Of a stretch of 64,000 nt of DNA, positions 1-7,620 are shown piece after piece. Made by a program: the position numbers and the translations under genes. Within the stretch, counting starts at the first letter, position 1; each line of letters starts with the position of its first letter. The DNA lies in the IMG/VR virus record IMGVR_UViG_3300040801_001224, positions 124,001 through 188,000 of that record. One strand, 5' to 3'. Below the pieces are notes generated by a model. The model saw nothing but the letters and a program-made list of their open reading frames with translations. It had not been told where the DNA came from and did not search any database. This stretch comes from a virus.

Positions 1-78
1 ATGAGAGAATTTATAGAAGAAAGTAGCCTTTCGGAAGAATACCGAAAGCATAAGATGGTAAATACCTTAAAGAAATAA
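1..78 (+). other. Short leader segment: hairpin and possible 25-codon ORF
   Basis: The window opens in a 25-codon frame that starts with ATG at base 1 and stops at 76-78. It may be the 3' end of a gene cut by the window edge, or chance. A 7-bp hairpin (CTTTCGG 28-34 with CCGAAAG 42-48) lies inside it and favours a structured RNA or terminator. No protein family is recognised. Confidence 0.25.
57..65 (+). promoter_or_regulatory. Late-type promoter before the tmRNA
   Basis: GGTAAATAC matches the GATAAATAC/GGTAAATAC elements that precede late genes throughout the window. A start 6-7 bases downstream would give a primary transcript covering both tmRNA pieces. Confidence 0.5.
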
Positions 79-421
79 GGCGTTCGGATAAGGGCTGGTA
101 TCCCGGAGAACTCACTGGCTGAAGAAGCTATAGACCTCCTTAAGTGCCATTGCGTAAAGCATAAATCAGTTCGCCGTTTTAATTCGATGAAGTAATTTAA
201 TGATACTGTGGACGCCAGTTCGAATCTGGCCATCTCCACCAAATCTATGGGGATGAATTAGGTTTCGACAGGGTATACTGAGAATTATGGAGAATCAGTC
301 AATGCTAAAGGCTGTGAGGATTGGGAGTAACACCTTTAATGGTGCTCGGTCGAAGAAGCAAAAAAATAATTGAAAATGATGAAATTTTCGCATTAGCGGC
401 ATAGACCGTTAACGGGGTTTT
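79..421 (+). ncRNA. ssrA: Circularly permuted (two-piece) tmRNA
   Basis: The 3' acceptor part precedes the 5' part. The acceptor piece ends at 241: T-arm GCCAG 214-218, loop TTCGAAT 219-225, CTGGC 226-230, acceptor strand CATCTCC 231-237, A, then CCA 239-241. After a 7-base spacer the coding piece begins at 249 with GGGGATG, which pairs with CATCTCC (one G-U), and then the hallmark GGTTTCGAC of the tmRNA D-loop. A tag frame ends at the TAG at 402-404 and encodes ...KKIIENDEIFALAA, the usual hydrophobic Ala-Ala degradation signal; the resume codon cannot be fixed by eye. The two mature pieces would be made by removing 242-248. The outer ends of both pieces are estimates. Role: rescue of stalled ribosomes and tagging of nascent chains for ClpXP-type proteolysis. 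Two-piece tmRNAs are typical of alphaproteobacteria, some betaproteobacteria and some cyanobacteria, and I recall them from related marine myophages. Confidence 0.88.
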
Positions 422-457
422 ACACCGTCTTCCTTGTTATCAAAAGACGGTGTCTTT
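422..457 (+). terminator. Hairpin at the tmRNA 3' end
   Basis: A perfect 10-bp stem (422-431 with 444-453) with a 12-base loop is followed by CTTTATG. The U-tract is weak, so it could be a terminator or a processing barrier. Its 3' arm overlaps the end of the convergent endonuclease gene. Confidence 0.5.
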
Positions 458-1096
458 ATGTATGCTATAGTGTTGGCGTAACCCGTTCACTGACTTTTCT
501 TCTCCGCAAATAATACAAGAACATTTTATTCTGCTACTATTATTTTTAGAAATTTTTTCTCTGGTAGTTTTGGATAATTTTCTTCCCTTCCCTTGCCCAG
601 TGCGATCTATGTTTCTTATCTTCGGGTCATGCATTGGGTTGTTGTTTTTTAATCGTTCCGAAGCTTGCCGGCGTTGTTCGTTAGTCCATTCGTACCCTCC
701 ACCACCTGGTCTAGATACTCCTTTATTTGACTCAGATATTTTTCTTTTGTGTTCTTCAGAAAAAGATCGTCCAGTATTGGCCTGACTTATTGTTTTTTTG
801 TGTTCGTCAGATATTACCCTCGGTCCACCATCTGTTCCGTTTTCTATAGCAAGATTTGCCCATTCTTTTGATTCTACGATTTGGTTTAGCTTTGAAAAAA
901 GTGTAGAAAATCTTTTTAGCTTTTCTAAGCTTTTGAATTCCTTATACCACAAGGTATCGATAAATTTGCCGTGTTTCTTGATGTGACGTAACCAGTATTT
1001 GCCCGATCCGGCATATTTAGTCGGCTCATTTTTTGTCTTGCCGAAATATTTGAGCCCGGTTTTCTGGTGCTGTTTTATATATAGATAAATACTCAT
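440..1096 (-). CDS. GIY-YIG/NUMOD3 homing endonuclease-like protein
   Basis: About 218 residues on the - strand. The N-terminus (SIYLYIKQHQKTGLKYFGKT) has the strand pattern of a GIY-YIG nuclease. The middle carries repeated NUMOD3-type DNA-binding motifs (SDEHKKTISQANTG, SEEHKRKISESNKG), and a C-terminal CIICG...H...H pattern could bind zinc. The start at 1096 was chosen because AGGAGT precedes it; an in-frame upstream ATG at 1138 lacks a ribosome site. The gene is convergent with the tmRNA and stops inside its 3' hairpin, a typical position for a free-standing homing endonuclease. Catalytic residues were not individually confirmed. Confidence 0.75.
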   Translation of the reverse strand: MSIYLYIKQHQKTGLKYFGKTKNEPTKYAGSGKYWLRHIKKHGKFIDTLWYKEFKSLEKLKRFSTLFSKLNQIVESKEWANLAIENGTDGGPRVISDEHKKTISQANTGRSFSEEHKRKISESNKGVSRPGGGGYEWTNEQRRQASERLKNNNPMHDPKIRNIDRTGQGKGRKLSKTTREKISKNNSSRIKCSCIICGEEKSVNGLRQHYSIHKDTVF

Positions 1097-1171
1097 GCTG
1101 ATACTCCTATTCAGTATTAGAGTAGTCGGATACGCCAATATCGCGGACTACATTTTTATTTATCATTTTAC

Positions 1172-1200
1172 TTGACATTTAACGATTTCATTGCTATAAT
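1172..1200 (+). promoter_or_regulatory. Sigma70-type promoter
   Basis: TTGACA 1172-1177 and TATAAT 1195-1200 are separated by 17 bases. The -10 box ends 6 bases before the ATG at 1207, so the transcript is probably leaderless. Confidence 0.85.
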
Positions 1201-1206
1201 AGATCT

Positions 1207-1470
1207 ATGACTGATAAAATTTTTTATATGACCGAAATAGAGCCCCATGGATGGATAGTTACTTCTACAAAAGATGACCTCTTAGAAATAGACTACGAAA
1301 TGTCTAAAGATGGCAGAGGCTTTAGTAACACCCCAGCAGTTGAAGTTCGTCGTAGACCAGGGCATAGCATACCGGATAAATACAAACGGGCATTCTTTGA
1401 ATTAGATATTCTTTATTCTAGGTTTATTTATATTGCAGAAAACTGTGTTCCGTGGTTGGAAAAAGTTTAA
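1207..1470 (+). CDS. Hypothetical early protein
   Basis: An 87-residue soluble protein with no recognised family. It starts almost on the expected transcription start of a perfect sigma70-type promoter and has no Shine-Dalgarno sequence, so translation should be leaderless. Two hairpins with T-runs follow it, suggesting a monocistronic early unit. Function is unknown. Confidence 0.7.
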   Translation: MTDKIFYMTEIEPHGWIVTSTKDDLLEIDYEMSKDGRGFSNTPAVEVRRRPGHSIPDKYKRAFFELDILYSRFIYIAENCVPWLEKV

Positions 1471-1489
1471 CATGCTTTAGCGGGGTTTC

Positions 1490-1521
1490 AAGGGCACCTG
1501 GCAACAGAAGCCCTTTCTTTT
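1490..1521 (+). terminator. Intrinsic terminator after the 1207 gene
   Basis: AAGGGC 1490-1495 pairs with GCCCTT 1510-1515, followed by TCTTTTA. The loop is 14 bases. Confidence 0.55.
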
Positions 1522-1530
1522 ATAAAGGAA

Positions 1531-1539
1531 GATAAATAC
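1531..1539 (+). promoter_or_regulatory. Late promoter GATAAATAC
   Basis: A consensus late element 54 bases upstream of the 1593 gene. An intrinsic terminator lies between it and the gene. Confidence 0.7.
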
Positions 1540-1557
1540 TATTAACGTTTATTTTAA

Positions 1558-1581
1558 TAGGGCGTTACGCCCTATTTTTTT
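1558..1581 (+). terminator. Intrinsic terminator or attenuator in the leader of the 1593 gene
   Basis: TAGGGCG 1558-1564, loop TTA, CGCCCTA 1568-1574, then seven T. It lies downstream of the late promoter and directly abuts the AAGGA ribosome site, so late transcripts from 1531 must read through it. Confidence 0.7.
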
Positions 1582-1592
1582 AAGGAAACATT

Positions 1593-2045
1593 ATGAGACT
1601 CAATGAATTAAAGGGCCAAACAATTCACCAAAAAGTAGACAATTTTATAACATCTGTTAGTGAACAGTATGGCACATCATGGTTATTTGACACACACGTA
1701 TCTAATAGAATGTGGACACGTGGTGATGGCAAACGTTATAAAGAATTATCGAGAATTACGTCATTTTTCAATACTGACCAAATAAAGACCAGAGCGCCTA
1801 AAGATTTAAAGGATCTACCAGATGAAATACAAGATACGCCGGGTGTTATAGACTTACTTTGGAAAGAAATCGAATCTAAAGGCAAGCACGTAGGTCAGTT
1901 GTCAGACGAGTTTCCAAGTATCCCACGTGGTGATTGCTATGTATTAGATAAGGTGTTATATGTACGTAGAGGTGGTATAGACATCATACAGTATGGTTCA
2001 CTTGGACGCCTTAAAAATTCTGAAGTTTGGAATACTAAAAAATGA
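1593..2045 (+). CDS. Hypothetical late protein with MRLNEL N-terminus
   Basis: 150 residues. It begins MRLNELKGQ, the N-terminal peptide shared by many late proteins here (M-[RK]-[LI]-x-E-[IL]). The rest is a mixed alpha/beta soluble protein of unknown family. Its last four bases overlap the next start (ATGA), so it is translationally coupled to the nucleotidyltransferase gene. It could be a capsid-internal protein; this is inference from the shared N-terminus. Confidence 0.75.
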   Translation: MRLNELKGQTIHQKVDNFITSVSEQYGTSWLFDTHVSNRMWTRGDGKRYKELSRITSFFNTDQIKTRAPKDLKDLPDEIQDTPGVIDLLWKEIESKGKHVGQLSDEFPSIPRGDCYVLDKVLYVRRGGIDIIQYGSLGRLKNSEVWNTKK

Positions 2046-3145
2046 GGCTATTTGAACTAACAAATCCACCAGCTAAAACTAAGACTATTACATTCACCTT
2101 TGGTAGAATGAATCCGCCCACGGTAGGTCACGGTAAGTTAATTCAAAAAGTAATGGACGTTGCGGGCGGTGAAGAATTTGTTATCATCCCAACAAAGACT
2201 CAAGACAAGAAAAAGAACCCATTATCATTTGAACAAAAAGTTCACTTCCTTAATGAAATGTTTCCATTAGTTGAAGGTCACATTGCTTTAGACTCAAACA
2301 TTAAAACTGTATTTGACGCAATGAAATCATTTGATGCGGCAGGTGTTAAGCAAGTGACGATGGTTGTAGGTGATGATCGTGTAGCACAGTTTGATAAACT
2401 ACTAAATAGCTACAACGGTAAAGAATACAACTTTGACGCCATCAACATTGTGTCAGCAGGACAACGTGATCCAGACAGTGATGGCGTAGAAGGTATGTCA
2501 GCATCTAAAATGCGTGAAGCGGCTGTTAACGATGATTACGAAACATTCCAACAAGGCTTACCACAAGGCTTCGACGGACAGGAAATGTTCCAGGCAGTAA
2601 AGCAAGGCATGGGACTTACGGAAGGATATAAGGAAGAACCAACGCCACCGAAAGGCGGTAGAACAGGCCCGACAAACTCCACTGTTGCCAAACGTCAAAT
2701 GGCATATAAAGATGGCAAACTATCTAAAGGCTCCGGCTTAACGAAAGGCTGGACTCCTGAAGCAAAAGCTGAAAAAGCCGGATACCCACCTTCAAGCCCA
2801 CTGTATAAATATTTCTTACAAGGATTAAATGAAGCAGAAGAACATTGTAAAACATGTGGTGGCGAAGGCGTTGTATATTGGGATTATGACGATCCTGAAG
2901 TAGGCACTACAGTCAAAGCAACGGCACCATGCCCAGCTTGCTCTGTTACGGAAGCTAAAAAGCCAGTAAAATTAACAAAGCGTGAAAAAGACGCAATTGC
3001 CGACTGTAAGCGTCATGGCGTACCACTGCCTAGCTGGTTACATGACAAAGTAAAATCATTAGAAGAAGACGCAGACAACAAAGAAGCAGACCAGTATCGC
3101 AACTGGGGTCTTAAAGGAAAATTCATCTATTCCGGTTGGGGCTAA
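2042..3145 (+). CDS. Cytidylyltransferase-like (NMN adenylyltransferase-like) protein with C-terminal extensions
   Basis: 367 residues. Residues about 15-180 form a nucleotidyltransferase domain: FGRMNPPTVGH contains the [HT]-x-G-H nucleotide-binding motif, and GMSASKMR corresponds to the late SxTxxR-like motif. The family adenylylates or cytidylylates small phosphates; NMN is a likely substrate because NadE is also encoded here, but substrate choice is inferred. Past about residue 200 come a Gly/Lys-rich linker, a CKTCGGEG...CPAC zinc-ribbon-like segment near 268-300, and a basic tail. It begins MRLFEL, the shared late N-terminal peptide, so the enzyme may be packaged. Confidence 0.8.
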   Translation: MRLFELTNPPAKTKTITFTFGRMNPPTVGHGKLIQKVMDVAGGEEFVIIPTKTQDKKKNPLSFEQKVHFLNEMFPLVEGHIALDSNIKTVFDAMKSFDAAGVKQVTMVVGDDRVAQFDKLLNSYNGKEYNFDAINIVSAGQRDPDSDGVEGMSASKMREAAVNDDYETFQQGLPQGFDGQEMFQAVKQGMGLTEGYKEEPTPPKGGRTGPTNSTVAKRQMAYKDGKLSKGSGLTKGWTPEAKAEKAGYPPSSPLYKYFLQGLNEAEEHCKTCGGEGVVYWDYDDPEVGTTVKATAPCPACSVTEAKKPVKLTKREKDAIADCKRHGVPLPSWLHDKVKSLEEDADNKEADQYRNWGLKGKFIYSGWG

Positions 3146-3154
3146 AATAAAAGG

Positions 3155-3183
3155 TTGACACTACCACATTTATCCTGTATACT
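3155..3183 (+). promoter_or_regulatory. Sigma70-type promoter
   Basis: TTGACA 3155-3160, 17-base spacer with CCAC, TATACT 3178-3183. The leader carries GGAGG before the ATG at 3212. Confidence 0.75.
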
Positions 3184-3211
3184 GTAACACACTATAGTAA
3201 CGGAGGGATAA

Positions 3212-3757
3212 ATGAATACACCCAAGCAAGAAAACATTGTTAATACAGTACTCAGAGTACGCAATCCCGAGGGTCTAAAGGACCTGCAACAAAACATTGA
3301 TATCGCAATCCATAATATTTATGAAAACCGGGCGGTTATGGTTGCCGATTTCCGTAAAGAATTATTCGCAAATAAAGTAAGTAATGAATATTTTAGTAAC
3401 TGGAACATGTCTGAAGATGGCACTGTGACGGTAAAACAGAAAAGTCCAAAGAAGCCACCATCTAGTGGCCCATTTAATGCTGTGACACAAGATTATAGCT
3501 ATGACATAAAAGAATATAATAATTTAATACGCTATGCTTATAGAAAGGTGATAGGCAACTTACAAAACGCAAAGCGTTCAGTTGATATGGCAATTAAATA
3601 TGACGGTGAAGTAGATATCCCTGGTGATGTGCTAAATAACATTGAGTTCTTTGGAAACGAACCAGAGAGCAGAAAGAAAGTGAAAGATTTCGGTGAGAGA
3701 GCCGTAAGTAAATTTTTTAAGAATCGTACTAATAGAAATAAAACCCAAGCTTGGTAA
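3212..3757 (+). CDS. Hypothetical protein
   Basis: 181 residues, soluble, largely helical, with a basic C-terminus (KNRTNRNKTQ). It is preceded by its own sigma70-type promoter and a strong GGAGG site. No family recognised. It is cotranscribed with the gene at 3768, ten bases downstream. Confidence 0.75.
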   Translation: MNTPKQENIVNTVLRVRNPEGLKDLQQNIDIAIHNIYENRAVMVADFRKELFANKVSNEYFSNWNMSEDGTVTVKQKSPKKPPSSGPFNAVTQDYSYDIKEYNNLIRYAYRKVIGNLQNAKRSVDMAIKYDGEVDIPGDVLNNIEFFGNEPESRKKVKDFGERAVSKFFKNRTNRNKTQAW

Positions 3758-3767
3758 GGAAAATATA

Positions 3768-4901
3768 ATGGCTAAGGCTAAAGCAAAACGAGTTAAATTA
3801 ACCAACGCATTCCGTTGTGATAACTTAAAGTTGGATAGCAAAACATACGACTTTGACTTAGAAACGGCATTGTATAAGATCCACTATAACATGTCCAACA
3901 AAGACATCACTAAGGAAGCAGTCACTTATGCCAAGCAGATGAAAGAGTATAAGAAAGTGCCTTTCAGCATGGTTAGTGATTATGACTTCCGGGTTGTGGG
4001 AAAATATTTAACTGTCCTTAACCGTGGTGGGGAACTCAAGCCAGACACACTTGAGCGTATCCTTAAGATGCTTGCCGAACTTGCGGAAAAAGCAAAGCGA
4101 ATTTCAGCAGAGAAGAAAGCGGCAGAAAAGGCGGCAGAAGAAGCCAAGGGTAAAGTGAAGGTGCTCAGTATTCAGGATCGCCTACGTATGCGAGCTGAAG
4201 AAGTTGCCGGTGAAGAATTCGAAGGCTTAGTTGATGAATTAGTGACTGATCCCAAGTCCTTTGATCTTAAAAAGTTTGACCCAGTTGGCAAGATGCACCT
4301 GAATGAACTCAAGCAAGGACACTTGCGCTACATAATTAAAATGTATGAACCTCAGATTAAAGAGCTTGAAGAATTCCTGGAAGGCAATGATCCTGACTTA
4401 AAAGAAGGCTATTCATACTTGGGCAGAACTGGTGCTAAGAAGCTTATCAAGTTTTATCAAGCTATTGCTGATGGCGCAAACATGATTATCACTAAGTCCA
4501 AAGCCACACGTAAGCCACGCAAGAAAGCGGCAAAGCCGGCTGATAAAGTTATTGAGAAACTAAAGTATAAGAAGGATGATCAAGCACTCAAGATCGCAAG
4601 TGTCAATCCTATTGACATACTTGGCGCCAAAGAAGTCTGGGTTTATAACACCAAACAACGCAAGGTTGGGGTATATAAGGCTTTTGATGAAACTGGCTTG
4701 TATGTTAAGGGAACATCAATTACAAACTTTTCCAAAGACAATAGTAAGCAGAGAACGCTACGCAAACCACAAACACAGTTGCGTGAATTCAAAGGTACCA
4801 CTGCCAAATTAAATAAGGCGTTCAACGCTATCACAACAGTTGATACGAAATTGACTGGTCGAATGAATGATCAGATCATTATATTGAGGATATTCAAATG
4901 A
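3768..4901 (+). CDS. Hypothetical protein with Lys/Ala-rich coiled segment
   Basis: 377 residues. The N-terminus is basic; residues about 105-130 are an AEKAAEEAKGK-type helix, likely coiled coil; residues about 245-265 are a Lys/Arg-rich segment (KATRKPRKKAAKP) that could bind nucleic acid; the C-terminal third reads as a beta-rich domain. I recall homologues of this type in marine T4-like phages but cannot name a function. It overlaps the next gene by four bases. Confidence 0.75.
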   Translation: MAKAKAKRVKLTNAFRCDNLKLDSKTYDFDLETALYKIHYNMSNKDITKEAVTYAKQMKEYKKVPFSMVSDYDFRVVGKYLTVLNRGGELKPDTLERILKMLAELAEKAKRISAEKKAAEKAAEEAKGKVKVLSIQDRLRMRAEEVAGEEFEGLVDELVTDPKSFDLKKFDPVGKMHLNELKQGHLRYIIKMYEPQIKELEEFLEGNDPDLKEGYSYLGRTGAKKLIKFYQAIADGANMIITKSKATRKPRKKAAKPADKVIEKLKYKKDDQALKIASVNPIDILGAKEVWVYNTKQRKVGVYKAFDETGLYVKGTSITNFSKDNSKQRTLRKPQTQLREFKGTTAKLNKAFNAITTVDTKLTGRMNDQIIILRIFK

Positions 4902-5176
4902 GCAATGATTTAGACGATCTTTCTAAGGCTATTGCTCGTGGAATCTCCGGTGGCGTTATGGGTGTACTGTTTGTCTTTGGTATAGCTTTTCTCATCATTG
5001 GCGTTATTTCCAGTATGTTTACGTCTTATGATTCCACTGACGATGAACGCAACGGTGTTCGGTCTGGCTTAGTACTACACATAGATCACGGTACTGGCTG
5101 TCAATATTTGAGTAAACCAGGCGCAGGTTTGACCCCACGATTAGATGATCGTGGCGAACAGATCTGTGATAAATAA
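4898..5176 (+). CDS. Membrane protein with DUF6440-like C-terminus
   Basis: 92 residues. One strong transmembrane helix spans about residues 16-40 (GGVMGVLFVFGIAFLIIGVI). The C-terminal half, SGLVLHIDHGTGCQYL...GLTPRLDDRGE, matches the phage-associated DUF6440 pattern (D-x-x-TG-x-QYL then GLTP-x-LD). The role of that domain is unknown; the topology suggests an envelope protein. It is coupled to the gene before it. Confidence 0.7.
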   Translation: MSNDLDDLSKAIARGISGGVMGVLFVFGIAFLIIGVISSMFTSYDSTDDERNGVRSGLVLHIDHGTGCQYLSKPGAGLTPRLDDRGEQICDK

Positions 5177-5182
5177 TTTGCT

Positions 5183-5302
5183 ATGGATATATTTGGAATA
5201 ATATTAATGTCAATAATTTTGTCTGTTCTTGTTGTAGGGCTGTGGTGGTCTTTATACGAGATGGGTAAACTGGAAAAGGACGATAATTCTTCAGAAGAGT
5301 AG
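5183..5302 (+). CDS. Small single-span membrane protein
   Basis: 39 codons, ATG 5183 to TAG 5300-5302. Residues about 3-25 (IFGIILMSIILSVLVVGLWW) form one transmembrane helix, followed by a charged acidic tail. It lies six bases after the previous membrane gene, and its stop overlaps the next late promoter. A role with its neighbour in the envelope is possible but unproven. Confidence 0.55.
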   Translation: MDIFGIILMSIILSVLVVGLWWSLYEMGKLEKDDNSSEE

Positions 5303-5310
5303 ATAAATAC
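5302..5310 (+). promoter_or_regulatory. Late promoter GATAAATAC
   Basis: Consensus late element 18 bases before the 5329 start, with GGAG as the ribosome site. Confidence 0.8.
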
Positions 5311-5328
5311 TACAAACGGAGAATTATT

Positions 5329-6081
5329 ATGTCAGCAACACCAGAGCCAAGAACAGAGATTATTAATCAGGTCAAACTGCTATTAGCAGATCAGATGATT
5401 GATCTAGAAGCAGATCCTGAACACTACAATCTTGCTATTGACATGGCTATTGAAAAGCTACGTCAAGCATCTGACGGAGCAAACGAAGAAGCAAATCTAT
5501 TCTTCACTCTTCAGCCAGAACAGACAGAGTACACATTGCCGGACGAAGTACAAAACATCAGACGTCTATACAGACGCGGTGTAGGTGCTAATACTACTGG
5601 CGGCACAAACTTTGATCCATTCGAAGCGGCATTTAGTAACATATATTTGCTACAGGCTGGACGTACCGGTGGCCTTGCTACGTGGGATTTATTTGCCCAG
5701 TTCCAGGAGTCAATTGGTCGTGTGTTTGGATCTGAAATTAATTTTACGTGGAACCCTTCAACTAAAAAGCTAAAGATTATACGTCGAATTCAACATGAAG
5801 AAGATATTAGTATTTTAGCATACATACAAAAGCCAGAACATGTAATGATACGTGACCCTTACATGCGTCCCTGGATACGTGATTACGCTAAAGCACAAGT
5901 TAAAATGATGGTTGGTGAAGCACGTAGCAAGTTCACAGGCGGTTTACCAGGACCAAACGGCAACGTAATCCTTAATGGTGCTGACTTAAAGAACGAAGCC
6001 ATCCAAGAAATTGAAGTATTAGAACAACAACTAAGAGATATTGTAACTGGTGATGCAGGTTACGCATTCTTAATAGGATAA
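5329..6081 (+). CDS. Probable neck/connector protein (gp13-like)
   Basis: 250 residues. An N-terminal helical segment (INQVKLLLADQMIDLEADP...AIEKLRQASDGANEE) precedes a beta-rich core with YTLPDEV. The C-terminus, WIRDYAKAQVKMMVGEARSK followed by LPGPNGNVILNG and a terminal helix, resembles neck proteins of marine T4-like phages, where the C-terminal region carries W-x-x-x-YA and a GG-x-x-LNG loop. Position upstream of the sheath and tube genes and a late promoter support a structural role. The exact gp13 assignment is from pattern memory. Confidence 0.5.
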   Translation: MSATPEPRTEIINQVKLLLADQMIDLEADPEHYNLAIDMAIEKLRQASDGANEEANLFFTLQPEQTEYTLPDEVQNIRRLYRRGVGANTTGGTNFDPFEAAFSNIYLLQAGRTGGLATWDLFAQFQESIGRVFGSEINFTWNPSTKKLKIIRRIQHEEDISILAYIQKPEHVMIRDPYMRPWIRDYAKAQVKMMVGEARSKFTGGLPGPNGNVILNGADLKNEAIQEIEVLEQQLRDIVTGDAGYAFLIG

Positions 6082-6087
6082 AATGTT

Positions 6088-6555
6088 ATGACGCCTTTCG
6101 AAATAGTAATGGTAATATTAGGCGTAATTGGTGCTATAGCAACAATTGTTAACCTTTATATTGCGTGGCAAAGACGCCAGAAAGACTGGATTAAAAAGAA
6201 TTATATCTCTGTTGAAGATTTCAATAAATTCACAGATAGCTATGTTAGTAAAGAGGAATATGAAGATAATCGTCGTGTAGACCAACGCGATATTAAACGT
6301 AACGCATATGACATTGCTAAATTAGAACAGGGTGAATATATAGCAAGCCAAGTAATCGACTACCAAGATGTTGATTTAACTGAAAAAAGCCAACAAGAAG
6401 ATGTTGCTATACTGAACCGCAATATGCGAGTAGCAGAACATGAATTCGTAATTGCTCAAAGTAAATTGAAGGATCACGAAACAGAAAAAGCACAGAAACA
6501 GTATGCTAAGAACATAGCAACTGAATTCAAGAAAGTTTGGCCTGACGCCGAATAA
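6088..6555 (+). CDS. N-anchored coiled-coil protein
   Basis: 155 residues. An N-terminal transmembrane helix (residues about 4-26, FEIVMVILGVIGAIATIVNLYIAW) is followed by RRQK, the positive-inside pattern. The remaining ~125 residues are charged and helical and look like a coiled coil. No family recognised; a spanin-like or membrane-scaffolding role cannot be excluded. Confidence 0.65.
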   Translation: MTPFEIVMVILGVIGAIATIVNLYIAWQRRQKDWIKKNYISVEDFNKFTDSYVSKEEYEDNRRVDQRDIKRNAYDIAKLEQGEYIASQVIDYQDVDLTEKSQQEDVAILNRNMRVAEHEFVIAQSKLKDHETEKAQKQYAKNIATEFKKVWPDAE

Positions 6556-6584
6556 AATAACACAGCAAAAGGACACAGTAACCG

Positions 6585-6905
6585 ATGATAACATTAACGG
6601 AAACTGCGATTGAAAAAGCTAAAGAACATTTGGAAGGCCGTGGTAACGGAGTGGGTATACGTTTCGGTGTCACTACCACTGGCTGTTCAGGTTTGGCGTA
6701 TATTATTGAGTTTTGTGATTCTGTACTTGATACTGATGTAGTACAAGAACAGGACGGCTTAAAACTTGTGATAGACAAGAAACACCTTGCGTACATTGAG
6801 GGTTCTAACGTCGACTACGTAAAAGAAGGCTTAAACGAAGGCTTCGAATTCTCTAACCCAAACATGAAAGCCGAGTGTGGCTGTGGAGAATCATTCACGG
6901 TATGA
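6585..6905 (+). CDS. iscA: IscA-type Fe-S cluster carrier
   Basis: 106 residues, full length for the family. It is very similar to proteobacterial IscA along its length: TTTGCSGLAY carries the first ligand cysteine and CGCGESF near the C-terminus the other two. The segment YVKEGLNEGFEFSNPN is almost the family consensus. IscA delivers Fe-S clusters or iron to apo-proteins. The stop overlaps the next start (ATGA). IscU is encoded 8.4 kb away, so two ISC components are phage-encoded. Confidence 0.93.
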   Translation: MITLTETAIEKAKEHLEGRGNGVGIRFGVTTTGCSGLAYIIEFCDSVLDTDVVQEQDGLKLVIDKKHLAYIEGSNVDYVKEGLNEGFEFSNPNMKAECGCGESFTV

Positions 6906-7555
6906 GATTACGAGAATTAATTACTGAAGGAAAAAATCACCCTGTCATCGTTGTAGACGTACAGCCTGAATATTCAGGAATCAATGATGGCTATGAAAAT
7001 CCTGTATTCGAGGAAATTATACAATTCGTAACCAATCAAACAGGCTCTGTTCTTATGTTTGTTAACGCAGAAGAAACGGGCGTATCAGGTGATACTATAG
7101 ACGGTATTAGGCAATACTGGGAAGATACGCTATGTGATCCAGATGATATGTACGATCCAGAAACAGACGAGTATCAAGAGTGCGATGCTATTAACTGGTC
7201 ACGCTTCGACATAGTAGACAAAGGCTACGGCTACTTCAGATCATATATGGATCAAGGTGTAAATGAAAAACACATTATTCGTCTTATCCGAAGTATGTAT
7301 CAGAACAAAGTATCTGACATTCGAGAGCTATACGAAACTGAAGAAGAGTTACAGGAATTCTTCGGTGACGCATATGAAGACTGGATGCCAGGAGAATCAT
7401 TTTCTGTAGAATGGACATCGGTAGCACAACTCAAAAAATTCAACGGAGCATACATAGTGGGTGGCGGAAGAACCGAATGCCTGCGAGAAGTAGAACTGCT
7501 CATGAATGCCTTTAATATCAAATACAAAAGAATAGATTCATTAGTCTACGGATAA
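6902..7555 (+). CDS. Isochorismatase/nicotinamidase-fold hydrolase-like protein
   Basis: 217 residues from ATG 6902, which overlaps the iscA stop; a longer frame beginning in iscA is not needed. After the MRLRELITEG N-terminus shared by late proteins, VIVVDVQPEY resembles the first strand and catalytic Asp of cysteine hydrolases, and GGGRTECLREVELLMNAF resembles the strand-Cys-helix of that family. The middle holds an unusual acidic insertion. A nicotinamidase-like activity would fit the NAD genes here, but sequence divergence makes this tentative. LITE|G also resembles a T4 prohead protease site. Confidence 0.55.
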   Translation: MRLRELITEGKNHPVIVVDVQPEYSGINDGYENPVFEEIIQFVTNQTGSVLMFVNAEETGVSGDTIDGIRQYWEDTLCDPDDMYDPETDEYQECDAINWSRFDIVDKGYGYFRSYMDQGVNEKHIIRLIRSMYQNKVSDIRELYETEEELQEFFGDAYEDWMPGESFSVEWTSVAQLKKFNGAYIVGGGRTECLREVELLMNAFNIKYKRIDSLVYG

Positions 7556-7562
7556 AAATCAC

Positions 7563-7591
7563 TTGACATTTTCCTCCCTTTTTGCTATAAT
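7563..7591 (+). promoter_or_regulatory. Sigma70-type promoter
   Basis: TTGACA 7563-7568, 17-base spacer, TATAAT 7586-7591. Leader with AAAGGAG before ATG 7621. Confidence 0.85.
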
Positions 7592-7620
7592 ATAGAATCT
7601 ATAAAAGGAGAATAATATCT

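Noticed and set aside
79-210. Glutamine riboswitch upstream of the tmRNA, as I recall from a related marine phage
   Set aside because: I could not align the conserved glnA-motif core here by eye. A covariance search would settle it.
170-241. An ordinary tRNA ending in CCA
   Set aside because: The T-arm and CCA are good, but no anticodon arm or D-arm lies upstream, and the acceptor strand pairs with the sequence downstream at 249-255. The permuted tmRNA explains it.
1084-1092. GATAAATAC on the + strand inside the endonuclease gene
   Set aside because: It is the complement of the endonuclease's first codons and has no + strand gene placed to use it.
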